Shown: positions 48,137 to 59,734 of the stretch, one piece after another | Numbering within the stretch: the first letter of the stretch is position 1 | Layout: every line of letters begins with the position of its first letter | Assembly: GCA_961205875.1 (NCBI GenBank) | Contig: OY540812.1 | Span: forward strand, 2,170,001 to 2,234,000 | Length of the DNA stretch: 64,000 bases | Direction of reading: 5' to 3' | Source: Sialis fuliginosa | Lineage: Eukaryota; Arthropoda; Insecta; Megaloptera; Sialidae | Program-made: the position numbers and the translations under genes | The notes under the pieces: generated by a model | The model's database searches: none | Seen by the model: the letters and a program-made list of their open reading frames with translations, nothing else | What the model was told of the DNA's origin: nothing

Positions 48137-48880
48137 CTACGTCTTATTTTCTTGAATTTTAATCGATATTTGTATGACGAGTTGAAGTTTATTGCAGGAA
48201 ATTTCACTAAAATTTTTTGAATTTTTGATTTCGTTAAAAGTATGTTTATTGTATAGAAAATGACGTGAAAAGTTGTTTGTTTCAAACCGCAGGTTTGTAT
48301 CTCAAACCGTTCTCGAGATATAGCCTCTCAAAGTTTTAGTTTTTTCAAATTTTTGGAGAAAAAAGGCCATAACTTTTGAACGCGTGGTCGGAATTGATTT
48401 TAGTTGACGGATTTGGAATCAACATGTCAAAATCTGTATAATGACATGTATAATACCTTAAAACTCGGGAAAAAAAATTTCGCGAAAAATCGAAAAAATT
48501 CAAAGGGGTATACCTTAAAAAAATGTCGATTTTTGGCCAAATTTTTTTTGTCGGATTTTAAAGTATTATACATGTCATTATATAGATTTTGACACGCTGA
48601 TTTCAAATCCGTTAACTAAAATCAATTCCGACCACGCGTTCAAAAGTTATGGCCTTTTTTCTCCAAAAATTTGAAAAAACTAAAACTTTGAGAGGCTATA
48701 TCTCGAGAACGGTTTGAGATACAGACCTGCGGTTTGAAACAAACAACTTTTCACGTCATTTTCTATACAATATCATTTCAACGAAATCAAAAATTCGAAA
48801 TTTTTTAGTAAAATTTCCTGTAATGAACTTCAACTCGTCATACAAATATCGACTAAAATACAAAAAAATAAGACGTAGAA
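48137..48880. mobile_element. Foldback element, copy 2
   Basis: It has the same hairpin as 4175-4906 in opposite orientation, about 744 bp, with homology continuing over 48065-49025. The arms are still long enough to form a hairpin in RNA if transcribed with the intron. Confidence 0.88.
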
Positions 48881-49025
48881 TCATTTAGTTAACTATATAA
48901 ATATATTAGAATTTATTTTAAAAAGTAAGGTGTTTCATAACTAGTTTTTTTTGTTAATAGGAGGGAAAGGATTGACAAAATATGCATCCCTTATTAAAAA
49001 TTTCACGCCTCGCTTCTGATACTAC

Positions 49026-50300
49026 TGTATTTAAGAGTTAGGGGGTGGAGGGTTAAAACTAGTTTTATTATAAATGGGACTTTATAAGCTATCTATTATT
49101 GTTTTATTTATTGTTTTATGTTTATTAGTTCTTGAGATATAATGTGACATATGTTGTTGAAAACATATTATATTAATAAATTTCTGTTTTTTTTTTCAGT
49201 TCAATTATGAAATTTATACAACATTATAAATATACCATGCAATAATTAATAAAAGCAAAACTGCATAGATGTATATCTTTTATAGCGTCCATCTAATAAA
49301 AAAAACTGTAGTGGGTCGTTTTATGAATTTAAGTATACCGGTAATTAATAGCCAAGTTTTATGTCAGCGGGCGCACAACCCAGTGGCGTCCGGTTTTGTT
49401 TTATGAGGGGGCGTTGTAAAACAACAACAACATGTAAACAAACTAGTTCCAAGAAAACAACCGCCCGCGATGCCAACACGACTCTAAATTAGCTAAATTA
49501 AAATTAACCTGAAAATGAGTTTATTATCATTTTTAAGTTATAAGTATTTGTTCTATATCTAATGTAAAAAATAAATAAAACGGCCAAGTGCGTGATAGGG
49601 TTCCGTAGCAATTCTCACTAACATTCTCTTCAACTAATACTTTCTATTTGATAATACGTAGGGTATTAAAAATGTTCGTTTTACGATTTATAAAAAAAAA
49701 ATTATTTCGAATTATTTCAGATTTTTTGCATCGATAGTTTAGAAATTAGAGGGGGAGAGACGCTCTGATAACCACTTTGAAAAGGTTAAAATTAAAAGAT
49801 CATACAACATTTTTTTGTTTTTTTTTTATATACAATTTATTATTATTATTATTATAAATATTTTTTATACGTATAAGAAATATTAATTTTATATAATTTA
49901 TGGATTTGATGTAAATATGTGTATTTATCTACATTTGAATAGATATTTTCCATTATATATACTCTATTTACATAGCTAATTGCACATGTAAATAAATGTT
50001 CTAATAGGATTCCAACAAGAATATTTTTCGTCCGGCCTCCCATATTTAAAAAAAATTCGATCCGGCCCGTTTTTCGAAAAGTTTGGTGACCCCTGGCTCT
50101 ATTAAAAAATCTCATGATCTTAATAGGTATATAAATTAGAGAAAGGAAGGGTTGTGACATATAGACAGACAGACAGACGGACGGATAGATCTAAACCATA
50201 AAGGTTCCTAGTTTTCTTTACGGAGATTTAAAAATGGATTAATAAAAAAAAAATTATTTATAATTAAACATTTTTTTGATAAACTTTATGACCTGTTTAT
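49026..50300. other. Intronic DNA; repeat tails, no exon seen
   Basis: It contains 'cggccaagtgcgtgataggg' followed by 'ttccgt' at 49580, a common lepidopteran tract. A lone CAGTGGCGTCC end is at 49382 and a (gaca)n run at 50162. Confidence 0.5.
50040..50095 (-). mobile_element. hAT-type terminus, solo
   Basis: The complement begins CAGGGGTCACCAAACTTTTC, a common hAT-style end. No partner end was located nearby, so this is a remnant. Confidence 0.5.
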
Positions 50301-50435
50301 TTACATTCCAGTGACTTGTGCGCGCTCGGCCGAGCTTCAAAGCGTTTAATGCGTCATCAATATTCATGTGCGTCGTTATTTACATAATTTTTCGGGCACG
50401 ACTTGTTACCGGGCATACGCACCGTCCCCCCCTTT
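50300..50435. promoter_or_regulatory. Unique GC-richer island in intron 2
   Basis: 'gcgcgctcggccgagcttca' and 'gtgcgtcgttatttac' lie in AT-rich surroundings with no repeat partner. It is a candidate regulatory element. A possible acceptor 'ttccag' at 50313 is in usable phase but leads to a stop after 12 codons, so it is not called an exon. Confidence 0.35.
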
Positions 50436-50615
50436 TAAAATAGATAACAATCTAAAGAATGCGTGAAAACGGACATGCGATAATAAATTATAAAAAGTGC
50501 GTAATTTTTGAATACATAATTTACATAGTAAAATTCTTTATATAAAAAATCTAGGGTTTTAAAATTAAATTTACATAATATGAAATTACTTAATTCAACA
50601 TTTTCATTCGAGATA

Positions 50616-51170
50616 AGGAACTGGCACCAGTTATGGCCGCTATAAGAGCAAGGTTTACTGTTAATCAATTTAATTACCAAAGTCCGCAAATATATTTTGT
50701 TTTTTAAATTATAACATTTTATGTTGTTTATATTTTTTCTCCAGTGATGAACAAAGTAAAACGATATGATTAAAAAATGATAAGTACTTCGACACAAAAG
50801 ATATAAAAGAAAGAATCGCCAAATTTGAGACAATGTAAAGCAGTTGCTATTAATATAATAAAATATACTAATAATTAGTTTAAATGTCCACCATTTTGAT
50901 ACCTATGTATTGGCCGATTGTCATCAAATCACGATGTAAGACAGTTAAATGTATATAGATTAATATTCAGAAATGGTAGTAATCAAATATCAACAAATAT
51001 TTCTAATTCAGTACAGCTAATTAAAGAATAACCATTACTAGGGTCATATCCAAGACTGGTGCAAATACCTTACTTGTTTTATTAATAATATGAGTTCATG
51101 AAAACTACAAAAAGAAACCCATCAATCACAAAAACAGTAAACCTTGCTCTTATAACTGGTGACAGTACCT
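50616..51170 (+). mobile_element. ACTGGCACCAGT-family element plus inverted end fragment
   Basis: A forward copy runs from 50616 ('ggaactggcaccagtt') to about 51069. It is followed by a 100 bp inverted end fragment closing 'actggtgacagtacc'. The latter directly touches the CCTATCCCCC element at 51175. Confidence 0.8.
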
Positions 51171-51174
51171 TATA

Positions 51175-51610
51175 CACCTATCCCCCGATTTACACGGTAG
51201 ATACGTTCTGCACAAAACCGTGTAAACTGAAATCTTGAATTTTGCTAAGTAAAATCGTGTAAAACGAAAAAAAAAAAATGTGCATGATTCAGTAATTTAT
51301 TTAAATAAACAAAAGTCAGACATCTTGGAAAACTCAAAATTGTTCTGTGTTCATAAAATAACAAACATATGAAAGTAATATAAGTAGATATTTAATTTAT
51401 TTTACATTAGGAACAATTTACTAGTCCGGGAATCCTTTGTTCTTTTCATAAGGTTACCGAAGGAAAAAAAATCAAAAATGCCATCAAATCTTATAGGCGT
51501 ACATGGAGCGGAATAAATATTTTTACTAGTTTTTTGAAAATTGTCAATTTATAAATCGTGTAAAAGCGAAATCGTGTAAAACAAGTGCCGTGTAAATCGG
51601 GGGATAGGTG
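51175..51610. mobile_element. MITE with perfect 23 bp inverted ends
   Basis: It begins 'cacctatcccccgatttaca' and ends with the exact complement, 436 bp. Subterminal 'aaatcgtgtaaaa(c/g)' motifs repeat inside. It is inserted at the very edge of the ACTGGCACCAGT fragment. No duplication of flanks is evident. Single copy here. Confidence 0.88.
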
Positions 51611-52190
51611 CCTGCAATTTCTATTAATTGTTAATGTGCATGGTTAAATTTTAATAAAATTTGTGACAAAATATCGCGTAATAATTCTTTATATACATTT
51701 AGTATTATTAAAATGTCATTTTTATGTAATACTCATATAAAAAAGTTAATAACACCCAAAATGAAAACATTGTATAAATGAGTTGTTTTTGTTAACAAAT
51801 ATAATGTAATTTTTATGTGTAACCATCGCCGACTTTCTAAGTTTGCATGCTATTAGCTATACAACCGAATATCTTAAAAATGTTAAAAAAAACCTCTGAA
51901 TTAGTTCTGTATATCATTACCTATTATTTATGAAATAATGTGAATTCTAAATTTCTAATATTCATACATGAAAAAAATTATCTTGTGCGATATACATATT
52001 CAAACCGGATGTGAAAAGTTTGAATTTTTTATATATTTACATTTTTTTTACTGTTATTACCTACTACATTAAAATAATAAAGGTAATTAAAAGTTTATGA
52101 ATCGATATAAAACATAAAGTGCGTGTAAAATTTTAAATTGAATATCAAATGTATATGAAAAAGCAGACGCAACTAACTGTACAAAATTAA
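51611..52190. other. Intronic DNA, nothing recognised
   Basis: AT-rich. No repeat match or exon-like frame was noticed. Confidence 0.5.
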
Positions 52191-52192
52191 TG

Positions 52193-52262
52193 TAAGGAGC
52201 TAGCAAATTTGCTAGTTAGCAAGCACTTTCAAATGAGGCATTAATTCTGCGATAGTATCTAT
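52193..52262 (+). mobile_element. GCTAGC-family MITE, end fragment
   Basis: It contains 'ggagctagcaaatttgctag', then the 'attaattctgc...agtatctatg' tract, and breaks off into a different repeat. About 70 bp remain. Confidence 0.6.
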
Positions 52263-52500
52263 GAATTCAGTGCCGGCCTTAGCAAATTCCTGGGCGAGAT
52301 TTATTTTTCCACCCTCTCTCCCCCTAAAAAAATGTTAAAATGTCAATTAAAATTGATAAATTAACAAATAAGTTGAATAATTCATATCTCAGCTTGGCGC
52401 GATCCTACAGACTCAAACTTTTTTTTGACATACAGCTTACATCATTAACTTTAAGACTATCAAATGCCCTAAGACCGTCGAAACCTCCTTTCCCTATTAT
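52263..52500 (+). repeat. GCGCGATC repeat, single unit
   Basis: 'atctcagcttggcgcgatcc', 'acagcttacatcattaactt' and 'aagaccgtcgaaacctcc' match the unit of the 8083-8513 array. The upstream 'gtgccggccttagcaaattc' matches the reversed piece near 3450. Confidence 0.8.
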
Positions 52501-52789
52501 GAACAAAAAAAAAAAAATTGTATCTCAGCTAATACCTTATTAAAGGTTTTCTGGGTTGCTTCCATTCCATTTTCAGAACATGGAAGTACAAAACCTTTAT
52601 AAAGAACCCGAAGCGCTGTTTTTTAGATCCCTATTAAACATCTGAAACGTTTATCTTTAATTTTCCTCGATCCTATGAAGCGGTAACTACGAAAACCAAC
52701 ACCTCTTTGAGAATAAAATTTATTTCTGTGCAAATAAATATCCTGGGCCAGAATTCAATTACTAACTTCTATAAGTATTGACTGGCTGG

Positions 52790-53060
52790 GCCGTCCGACT
52801 TAAGCACGACTAATCATGCCCCTGTAGATAGAGACAGAAGAATTGTATTGTATCGTAAAGTAATACGATTGTCTTTATCGCACAGACGAAATGGCGAAAG
52901 AAATTCGCGACAAGACAATTCAATTACAAAGGCTGTATTTTGCTGCAGCAGGGTAGTTAGCGAGGGGTTGAAACTAAACGTAACTACCCTCATATACGTC
53001 TGACTCGAGGCGCGAACCGCTACGTTATATAACAATGTCGGCCTGTCGCTAAAGTAGACA
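52790..53060. promoter_or_regulatory. Unique GC-richer island in intron 2
   Basis: It carries 'cgctacgttatataacaatg', 'gactcgaggcgcgaaccgct' and similar sequence, with higher GC and no match elsewhere in the window. It may be regulatory or an old SINE. The reverse frame here has no recognisable domain. Confidence 0.3.
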
Positions 53061-53199
53061 TCTCCAATTATATAAAATGTCTTTAATAGATTCTGATTTT
53101 CATGCACTTTGTTGGCTTGTTTTGGATAATCTACTTTTGATGGATTTGATTGGGGTTTTATAGAAAATACAATATATTTAATCAAAGCATTCTTTTTAA

Positions 53200-53720
53200 T
53201 TATAAGGCGAGTCCAGGCTAAACTCTACTTTTACTGACTTTTTTGTTTTATTTATTTTTTGCATAAAAAATTCACTTCTTGATAAATTGACGCCTAAAAC
53301 AATAAGAAAGAACACTTTTTTCATTATTACTTCCATGTTCTGAAAGAAATGGAAGTATTGTAATACCATCGAAAAATCGTGTCCGAAAAAATGACAAATT
53401 CTGATTGAACTAACTTCAAAACTTAAAGAAAAGTTAATTTTCGCAATTTTCACCATAACTACTGTAAAAATGCACCGATCTGAATTACTTTTGGGGAAAA
53501 TGTTTGTCTCGGTGAGTACTCCAGACCTATTGATTTTGGTGCTAATCGGATTAGGGGTTTTGGAAATATTCGAAATTTTGTAACTTTTTTCGTCTAAAAA
53601 GTGAACGTTGCGAGTATTATCTCACTAATTTTGATAAGACTTGGTACATTTGGAGTTCAATTGAACCTAAGAGACATTTATTATTTGTACGTGCCTAAAC
53701 AGCCATTGAAGGGGTGAAAA
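53200..53720 (+). repeat. Dispersed repeat 'gcaccgatctgaatta', copy 2, long form
   Basis: Besides the body at 53468-53720, the left part 53320-53467 (cttccatgttctgaaagaaa... 'accataactactgtaaaaat') also matches the reverse strand of 61320-61490, so the element is at least 400 bp. Confidence 0.8.
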
Positions 53721-54345
53721 CATCATATTTATGCGAAGTGGGATTTTTTACATTAGTTGCAATGAAAACCAAATATCGACACCTAGATTCTAATAAACAA
53801 GCACATTTTTGTATTAATACATTTTATACCTTTTTAAAACATGTATTTATTATTTTATACAATAAAGGGGACCCTCTTGTACTCTTGAACCGCTGTGAAT
53901 TTGAAAATAATTTAATTTTAAAAACCATTTAAATAAATCAATAGAACTTGAAAAAGAGAATAATTAAAAAATTAATATACGTATATTAAAATAATTATAT
54001 ATTATTATAATCTTCAGGAAGTATGAATAAAAACATTGATTTGTTTAAATATAAATTTATAATTTATTATTAATTAATTACAATGTGAAAAATACAACTT
54101 TAATTTGCAATGTACATGTTAACACATTAAATTTCATAAACATTTCGAATATTTTTATACATTATTTTATAATAGTCAATTATAATTACATTAAGGTTAA
54201 TTTTCCGTACAAAACCTAAGAAAAAATAATTTGTGTGAGTCGTTACATGAAAAAAAATTATTTTAAAGTTTTAAACACAATTATATCTCTGATGAAAGAG
54301 ATTTAGACATATTCTCTAAATTTTAAAATAAATATATCTCTTACC
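53721..54345. other. Intronic DNA, nothing recognised
   Basis: AT-rich, no repeat or exon signals. Confidence 0.5.
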
Positions 54346-54430
54346 CTGGGTTGCATAAAGCAAAATTAACCACGATTAGTTAATCAGTTGTTTTCAAACC
54401 ATAATTCGTAAATGAACAATTCACTAAATA
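54346..54430 (-). repeat. Uninterrupted copy of the repeat hit by the AAGGCGGC element
   Basis: 'gggttgcataaagcaaaatt' and 'ttaatcagttgttttcaaac' are the complement of sequences flanking 34312-34813, here without the 502 bp insert. Confidence 0.82.
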
Positions 54431-54559
54431 TGATCATTTTGCTTCCTTGCAATATCGAAGATACGAGAAGCTTTGTGATCGTTTCAGAATGAGACAAAAA
54501 AAATGTTCTCCGATTTTAAAATTTTAAATTGATTTTTCCGTTTCACGTCAAGAAAAACA

Positions 54560-54860
54560 CTTTTCGTTCCGTGTCTGTCTGTCTGTCCGTGTGTCTGTCT
54601 GTCTGTCCCGCTGAACCGATATTGTTGAAACTCAGTCGAATGGTTGGGACTGGTTTGAGGACGATCCCATTTCAAAATCATCAAAATCGTGTGTAAGGGG
54701 GAGGGATGACATCCCAAAATATTTATTTCTTCAAGATATCTCAAGAACGACACATGTTACGTGAAAATTGTATAGAATATTTGTTGTAGAGCATTAAATT
54801 TCCTATAATATGGGTCTACAATGTTTGTTGTAAAATATTCCCTTACAAATATTTTTCTCA
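54560..54860 (+). repeat. Dispersed repeat with (GTCT)n, partner of 43050-43340
   Basis: It contains 'gtctgtctgtctgtccgtgt', then 'ctgaaccgatattgttgaaa'. It is a typical insect non-autonomous repeat, and the reverse frame here is an artefact. Confidence 0.65.
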
Positions 54861-55429
54861 ATTTATTTTAAAAATTCGTGTTTTGTTTTTCTAAATTGAT
54901 ATTTGCTTGGACTTAAACGCGAAACTAAAAACCTGTTTTCTCGACTATCATAACAAAAATACAAATTAATTTTCTATTAAAACATAAATACAAAATCCAA
55001 AATATATAATTCAAGTACTGTACAATCTTGCAAAAAATAAAATTTTCCTTTTAAGCACAAAATAGACTTGATTATTATGTGGAAAAATAACCTCTTATAC
55101 GATCCGAACTCTGCCCTCGTCCGCGCTAACAAAAACATTTCAAAATCAATTTTCAAATACATTTGTGGGTATATTGAAATGATTGGCTGGTTCGGAAAGA
55201 GATTTGCCTGAAAGAACTCATCCTTTTGATTGGCCTTTGCATTGAATCCTTGCAAGGAGAATTGCAGTTGTCCGAGATTGCTTTCTATTATATTCACAAA
55301 TTCTATCGATACGAATTTATTCTTGTTGCATTTATTATGTTATCGTTTGCGATTATTATTACACAATATTCGAGTGGGGTAAATATGAAACACGAAAAAA
55401 ATGTGGCTTGCAACTAAAAAACTAATTTG

Positions 55430-55640
55430 TTTATAGGAGAATTATAAAAACTGACATCATCATTAAAGGTTTGTTTAAGCGACCTGAAATTATGAATCGC
55501 CTAATAAGTGATGTGTCACCCCTACAGATTTCCCTGTTAGTCGATGTCAAAACGTGTGAATTAAATTTTAATTCTTTGCACATAACTTTCTGTATATTAA
55601 TTAAAGTTACAATTTCACATTGATTTGCCACAAAGAAAAT
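55430..55640 (-). repeat. Dispersed repeat, inverted partner of 12945-13152
   Basis: It has the same landmarks in reverse. The open frame here overlaps the repeat and is not a gene. Confidence 0.8.
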
Positions 55641-56579
55641 AAATCAAAGTTGCCAAAATTTTTCGAGAAATATTTTCCATTAGAGGCCTGTTTAACTTTT
55701 TCCCAAATTAGAGGTTAAAAATGAAAACACACTTTTTTCATTTTTAAAGTCCGTGTTGTATCGTACAGTTCAAATGACGTAAATATTTAAAATGGTTATT
55801 CATAAGCGCATCTAGTACAAAAAATTAAAGTATGAATTTGTATCGTTAACTGTCAAAAAACATGTAATTCCTTAAAATAATTATCTTAAAATCAAAATAC
55901 TTTAAAACATTTCAAAAATCACATTAAGATGTTTATAATGGAAAAATTCGATAACTTTTTACCTAAATATCGGTGTATTAATGTAGGTATAAAGGCCCCT
56001 ACACACTACCCAATTTGCCATCTTATCTGCAGATTGTGTGTTGTATAGAGGCCTTAAGTATTAATAAATTGTGTTATAATTCATCTTTTAAATCCCTACA
56101 AAAACGATCCATTGAAGAAAAATAAAATTGTTGAAAAATCAGATAATAAAATAACTTTTTTTAAAAACATAAAAGACGAATTCATTGTAGATTCTATATC
56201 GAGTTCATCATATTTACAAAATACATTTTTAAATATATATTTGTATATAAAAAGAATGAGAGAAAGTATATAAAAAGTAAAATAAATATAAAATATTTGT
56301 ATAAACAACATTCAAATGTTGACAGTAAAAATAAGTTACAGACTTTTTATTATTTATATTTTGAATAACGTTATATTTTATTCGAACTGGATTTTTGTGA
56401 TTTTTCAGTAAACACCGGAGTTCTACGTCCGGAATTCTTCCGGTCAAACAAAACACTGATTGTGTAGCAAACAAAACACTGCTTGTTCTGTGCCAAACGT
56501 AAAACAAAATAATAAAAAAAAACTACAAGAAGAATGTACCATGTACTTTGACAATATTTATTTATATTCATATATATAA
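55641..56579. other. Intronic DNA, no exon seen
   Basis: AT-rich. Overlapping reverse frames at 56096-56571 are Phe/Tyr-rich low-complexity. 'acaccggagttctacgtccg' at 56413 is a lone GC-richer spot. Confidence 0.5.
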
Positions 56580-57116
56580 GGTACTGAATATGGCCCCATT
56601 AATGGCTATTCTTTAATTAAATGTACTGAATGAGAAATTTGATTAAGTACTACCATTTCTGAATATTAATCTATATACATTTAACTATCTTACAGCGTGA
56701 TTTGATGACAATCGGCCAATAGGTGTCAAAATGGTGGACATTTAAACTAATTATTAGTATAATTTATTTATTAATTATTATATTATCATAGCAACTTCTT
56801 TAGATTGTTTCAAATTTGACGATTCTTTCTTTTATATTTCTGTGTCGTAGTACTTATCATTAGCAAGTGTCCATCACTGCATGCTCATTACTGGTTTTAC
56901 TTTATCCAATACTGGAGAAAAACATAAACAAAATAAAAGGCTATAATTTAAAAAAACAAACTATATTTGCGGACTTTGGTAATTAAATTGATTAAATAAA
57001 GAGTTACTTGTTTTATTAGTAACATGACTTCATGATAATTACAAAAAAAAAATACCGTCAATCACAAAAAACAGTAAACCTTGCTCTTATAGCGGCCATA
57101 ACTGGTGCCAGTACCT
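56580..57116 (-). mobile_element. ACTGGCACCAGT-family element, near full length
   Basis: This is a reverse copy from 'ggtactgaatatggcccc' to 'actggtgccagtacc'. A second, forward fragment (57119-57335) follows immediately, so the site has been hit or duplicated more than once. Confidence 0.85.
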
Positions 57117-57118
57117 TA

Positions 57119-57335
57119 CCTGTTTATTAAATCAATTTAATTACCAAAATCAGCAAATATAATTTTTTTTTAATTATAACCTTTTATTTTGTTTATGTTA
57201 TTTCTCCAGTAATGAGAACGCAGTGATGGACACTTGCTAATGATTACAAAATGATAAGTAGGTACTACGATACAAAAGTTATTAGATACAGAATCTTAAA
57301 ATCTAAAACAATGTAAAGCAGATGTTATGAAAAAT
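57119..57335 (+). mobile_element. ACTGGCACCAGT-family element, internal fragment
   Basis: It carries the 'aatttaattaccaaaa' to 'caatgtaaagcagatg' section of the family, in opposite orientation to its neighbour, with no termini. Confidence 0.7.
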
Positions 57336-57959
57336 ATACATTTCCGATACTTTTCTTAAAAGAGTTTTTTAATTTTTCCGTATATTTGAAGTCCATGGTT
57401 ACATTCAGATAAAATTTATATGGGACCAACTAGAAAGTATACTCTTTCGAACAAACAAAAAATCGTTCAAATAGGTGCATATTTGTCGAAGTTACAGCCG
57501 AAGTTGTTTAAAAATAAAAATAAAAATCTTAATATTTGCAAATTTTATTTGTTATACTTGTACAATACAGGCATTTAATAAATAAGAAAACACTAACAAT
57601 GAGTCTAATACGGTACCTTAAAAAACATATAGTTATTAGTATTATTGTAGAAATAACGTTGCATATAAAACATAAAAGTAATTAATATATCTTTGAGCAG
57701 TCGAAAACACGTATCAAATTACGAGAATAACTCTGCCTACGGGCTATTATTTAAACACAATAAATAAACACACAACAATCAATAAATCAGACCAGAATAA
57801 AATAGTATTTAAATCAATTACCTCGTCCGCACGAACATACTTAGTCACACGGTACGCCACTGTGCTATTAGCATGTGCTGTTGTGTGTGCTTAAATCACA
57901 TACGCGCCGACATTATATTTTACATAAAGTTCATTTTTTTAATATTTAATTTTTTTGAT

Positions 57960-58950
57960 TTTATAAAACCACCGCTCGCGTGGACTACGGAATTATTGTT
58001 TAGGATTTAAAAAATATATAGTTGAATTAAGTACAAACACGATTAGTTATTATTGTAATAAAAAAACAAACAACACTTAAATTACCTACCTAACAAAAAC
58101 AAATCAGAACAAAAAGTAAAAATAATTTTTGTTCTATTTAAATTAGAAGTTAATTATTGAAAACAAAATAAACAATTGGCAATCAAAAGAATACCGGCCT
58201 GTGATCATTCCCTCTGCCCTGCGTCTACTTGGCACGCTCACTCCTTGCCGCATGCCGCGACACGGCGAATAATATATTCCCGTATGTATATTTCGATATT
58301 TTCTAAACTATACGACCAAATTGGATGCTGTAAAGGGCAAATCATATCTACATTAAGTACTTATGACGATGAAATCATTTATTTCGATAAGGATGAATGT
58401 TTTGCAGATCATAAGTCCACGTAAACAAAACCCAAATATTTTTAATTTTCTTTGTAACGTAAAAGCAGTCATTGTGGCTTAAATATAAAAGTTAGACATA
58501 TGATGTCGCTGACTTTATTGTAGATCTTTTCATCCTACACAATTCTTAACTACATTATTTTGTTCAATATTGAACGGTTTAGGCAGCATATTGCAAAATA
58601 GCACACCGACGGCAATTTTTTCCGACTTGATTTACTACTATCGTCACTGCTTAGTTGTTATGTTACCTAACGTAACAAAATATAGCCTATAACCTGGCCA
58701 GAGAACATACCCATGAATTTTAAAAAAAACATTGATTGTCAATTGTTTATTTTGTTTTCAATAATTAACTTTTAAATTTAAATAGAACAAAAATTATTTG
58801 TACTTTTTGTTCTGATTCGTTTTTGTTAGGTAGGTAATTTAAGTGTTATTTGGTTTTTATTACAATAATAACTAATCGTGTTTGTACTGTATTTTTTAAA
58901 TCCTAAACAATAATTTCGTAGCGAAGCCGCGCAGGTCCAGCTATTAATAA
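57960..58950. mobile_element. Element with about 210 bp inverted arms
   Basis: 'acaaacacgattagttatta' (left arm) and its complement at about 58864-58885 (right arm), plus 'aaattacctacctaac' and its complement, define the arms. The right arm runs out through 'gaagccgcgcaggtccagct', like lepidopteran Helitron-type 3' ends. The core holds the 58331-58690 repeat. Confidence 0.7.
58331..58690 (-). repeat. Dispersed repeat, inverted partner of 12558-12873
   Basis: This segment sits between the arms of a larger inverted repeat (57960-58190 / 58733-58950), so it may be the core of a bigger mobile element. Confidence 0.8.
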
Positions 58951-58984
58951 ATAAATTATTACCTCAGAAGCCAATCACCTTACA

Positions 58985-59400
58985 TCATAAATAGATATTA
59001 ATTTTTCTAACCTCGACAATCTCACATATATATCTAATAACAATAATTAATGCAAAAGATCGAACCCAATGAACTTGGTGCACATTTTTCTTCGAGAGAG
59101 ATTGCCACCACGCCCCCATCGATAGACGCCTATGAGAGCGGCAAGGCCCGATACTTAGACATGCGATATGATTAATCTGTGATACTCTCTCTGTTTGATC
59201 TCTTTTGAAGCCGCCCGGCCCGCGCGTCCGCCCCCGCCTCTCCCCCCTCCGGTCCAAAGGCCCCCCCGCAGTACTGGCGGTAATTTGTTTGGCAAATTAG
59301 TACATTTTTCTTGTACGTCATGCAGATATATGTGTGCTTTATTAATTCCAATGATGAAATGCTAGATTGGCCGAACGTTTTATAACAATTTCGGACCAAA
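58985..59400. promoter_or_regulatory. GC-rich unique island in intron 2
   Basis: The core at 59095-59280 includes 'gccgcccggcccgcgcgtcc' and C-rich runs. No repeat partner was found. Reverse-strand frames of 75-90 codons arise from the composition, start in unrelated sequence and show no domain. It may be an enhancer or an unrecognised promoter. Confidence 0.35.
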
Positions 59401-59568
59401 AGAAATTAACATTTTTTTTTCATTTTGTTTTTTATTTCGCATCTGATATTTCGTAATAAAAACAATGTAAAAAATAATTCATACTCACTTTCAGTAAATA
59501 TTTTTTAATTTCACAACTAATTAACGGCAAAATTCATCCCCTAATCATTTTTTGATTCGGTCATTTTC

Positions 59569-59618
59569 AGTAATGTTGTCTTGCTAACTTGACGTCAAGT
59601 TAGCAAGACAACATTACT
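59569..59618. repeat. Perfect 50 bp palindrome
   Basis: Arms 59569-59593 and 59594-59618 are exact complements with no spacer, centred on TTGACGTCAA. No other copy was seen. Confidence 0.95.
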
Positions 59619-59734
59619 ATTGGCATAATGGCAATTCTTTTTTCTGAAGTTGTTTCGCTAAGTTGATGGACATATTTAAAACAATTACAGTGAAATATTT
59701 TATGAAAATTTGATAAGACAAAAGTTAATATAAA

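Noticed and set aside
50435-50833. 132-codon reverse frame
   Set aside because: It overlaps an ACTGGCACCAGT element and AT-rich DNA, and gives a low-complexity Phe/Tyr/Asn peptide.
52814-53185. 123-codon reverse frame as an antisense gene
   Set aside because: No ATG-context, domain or splice evidence. Part of it runs into a dispersed repeat. The region is kept only as a GC-richer island.
58985-59257. Arg/Gly-rich reverse frames as an exon
   Set aside because: They are produced by C-rich composition, with two overlapping frames and no bordering splice sites in phase.
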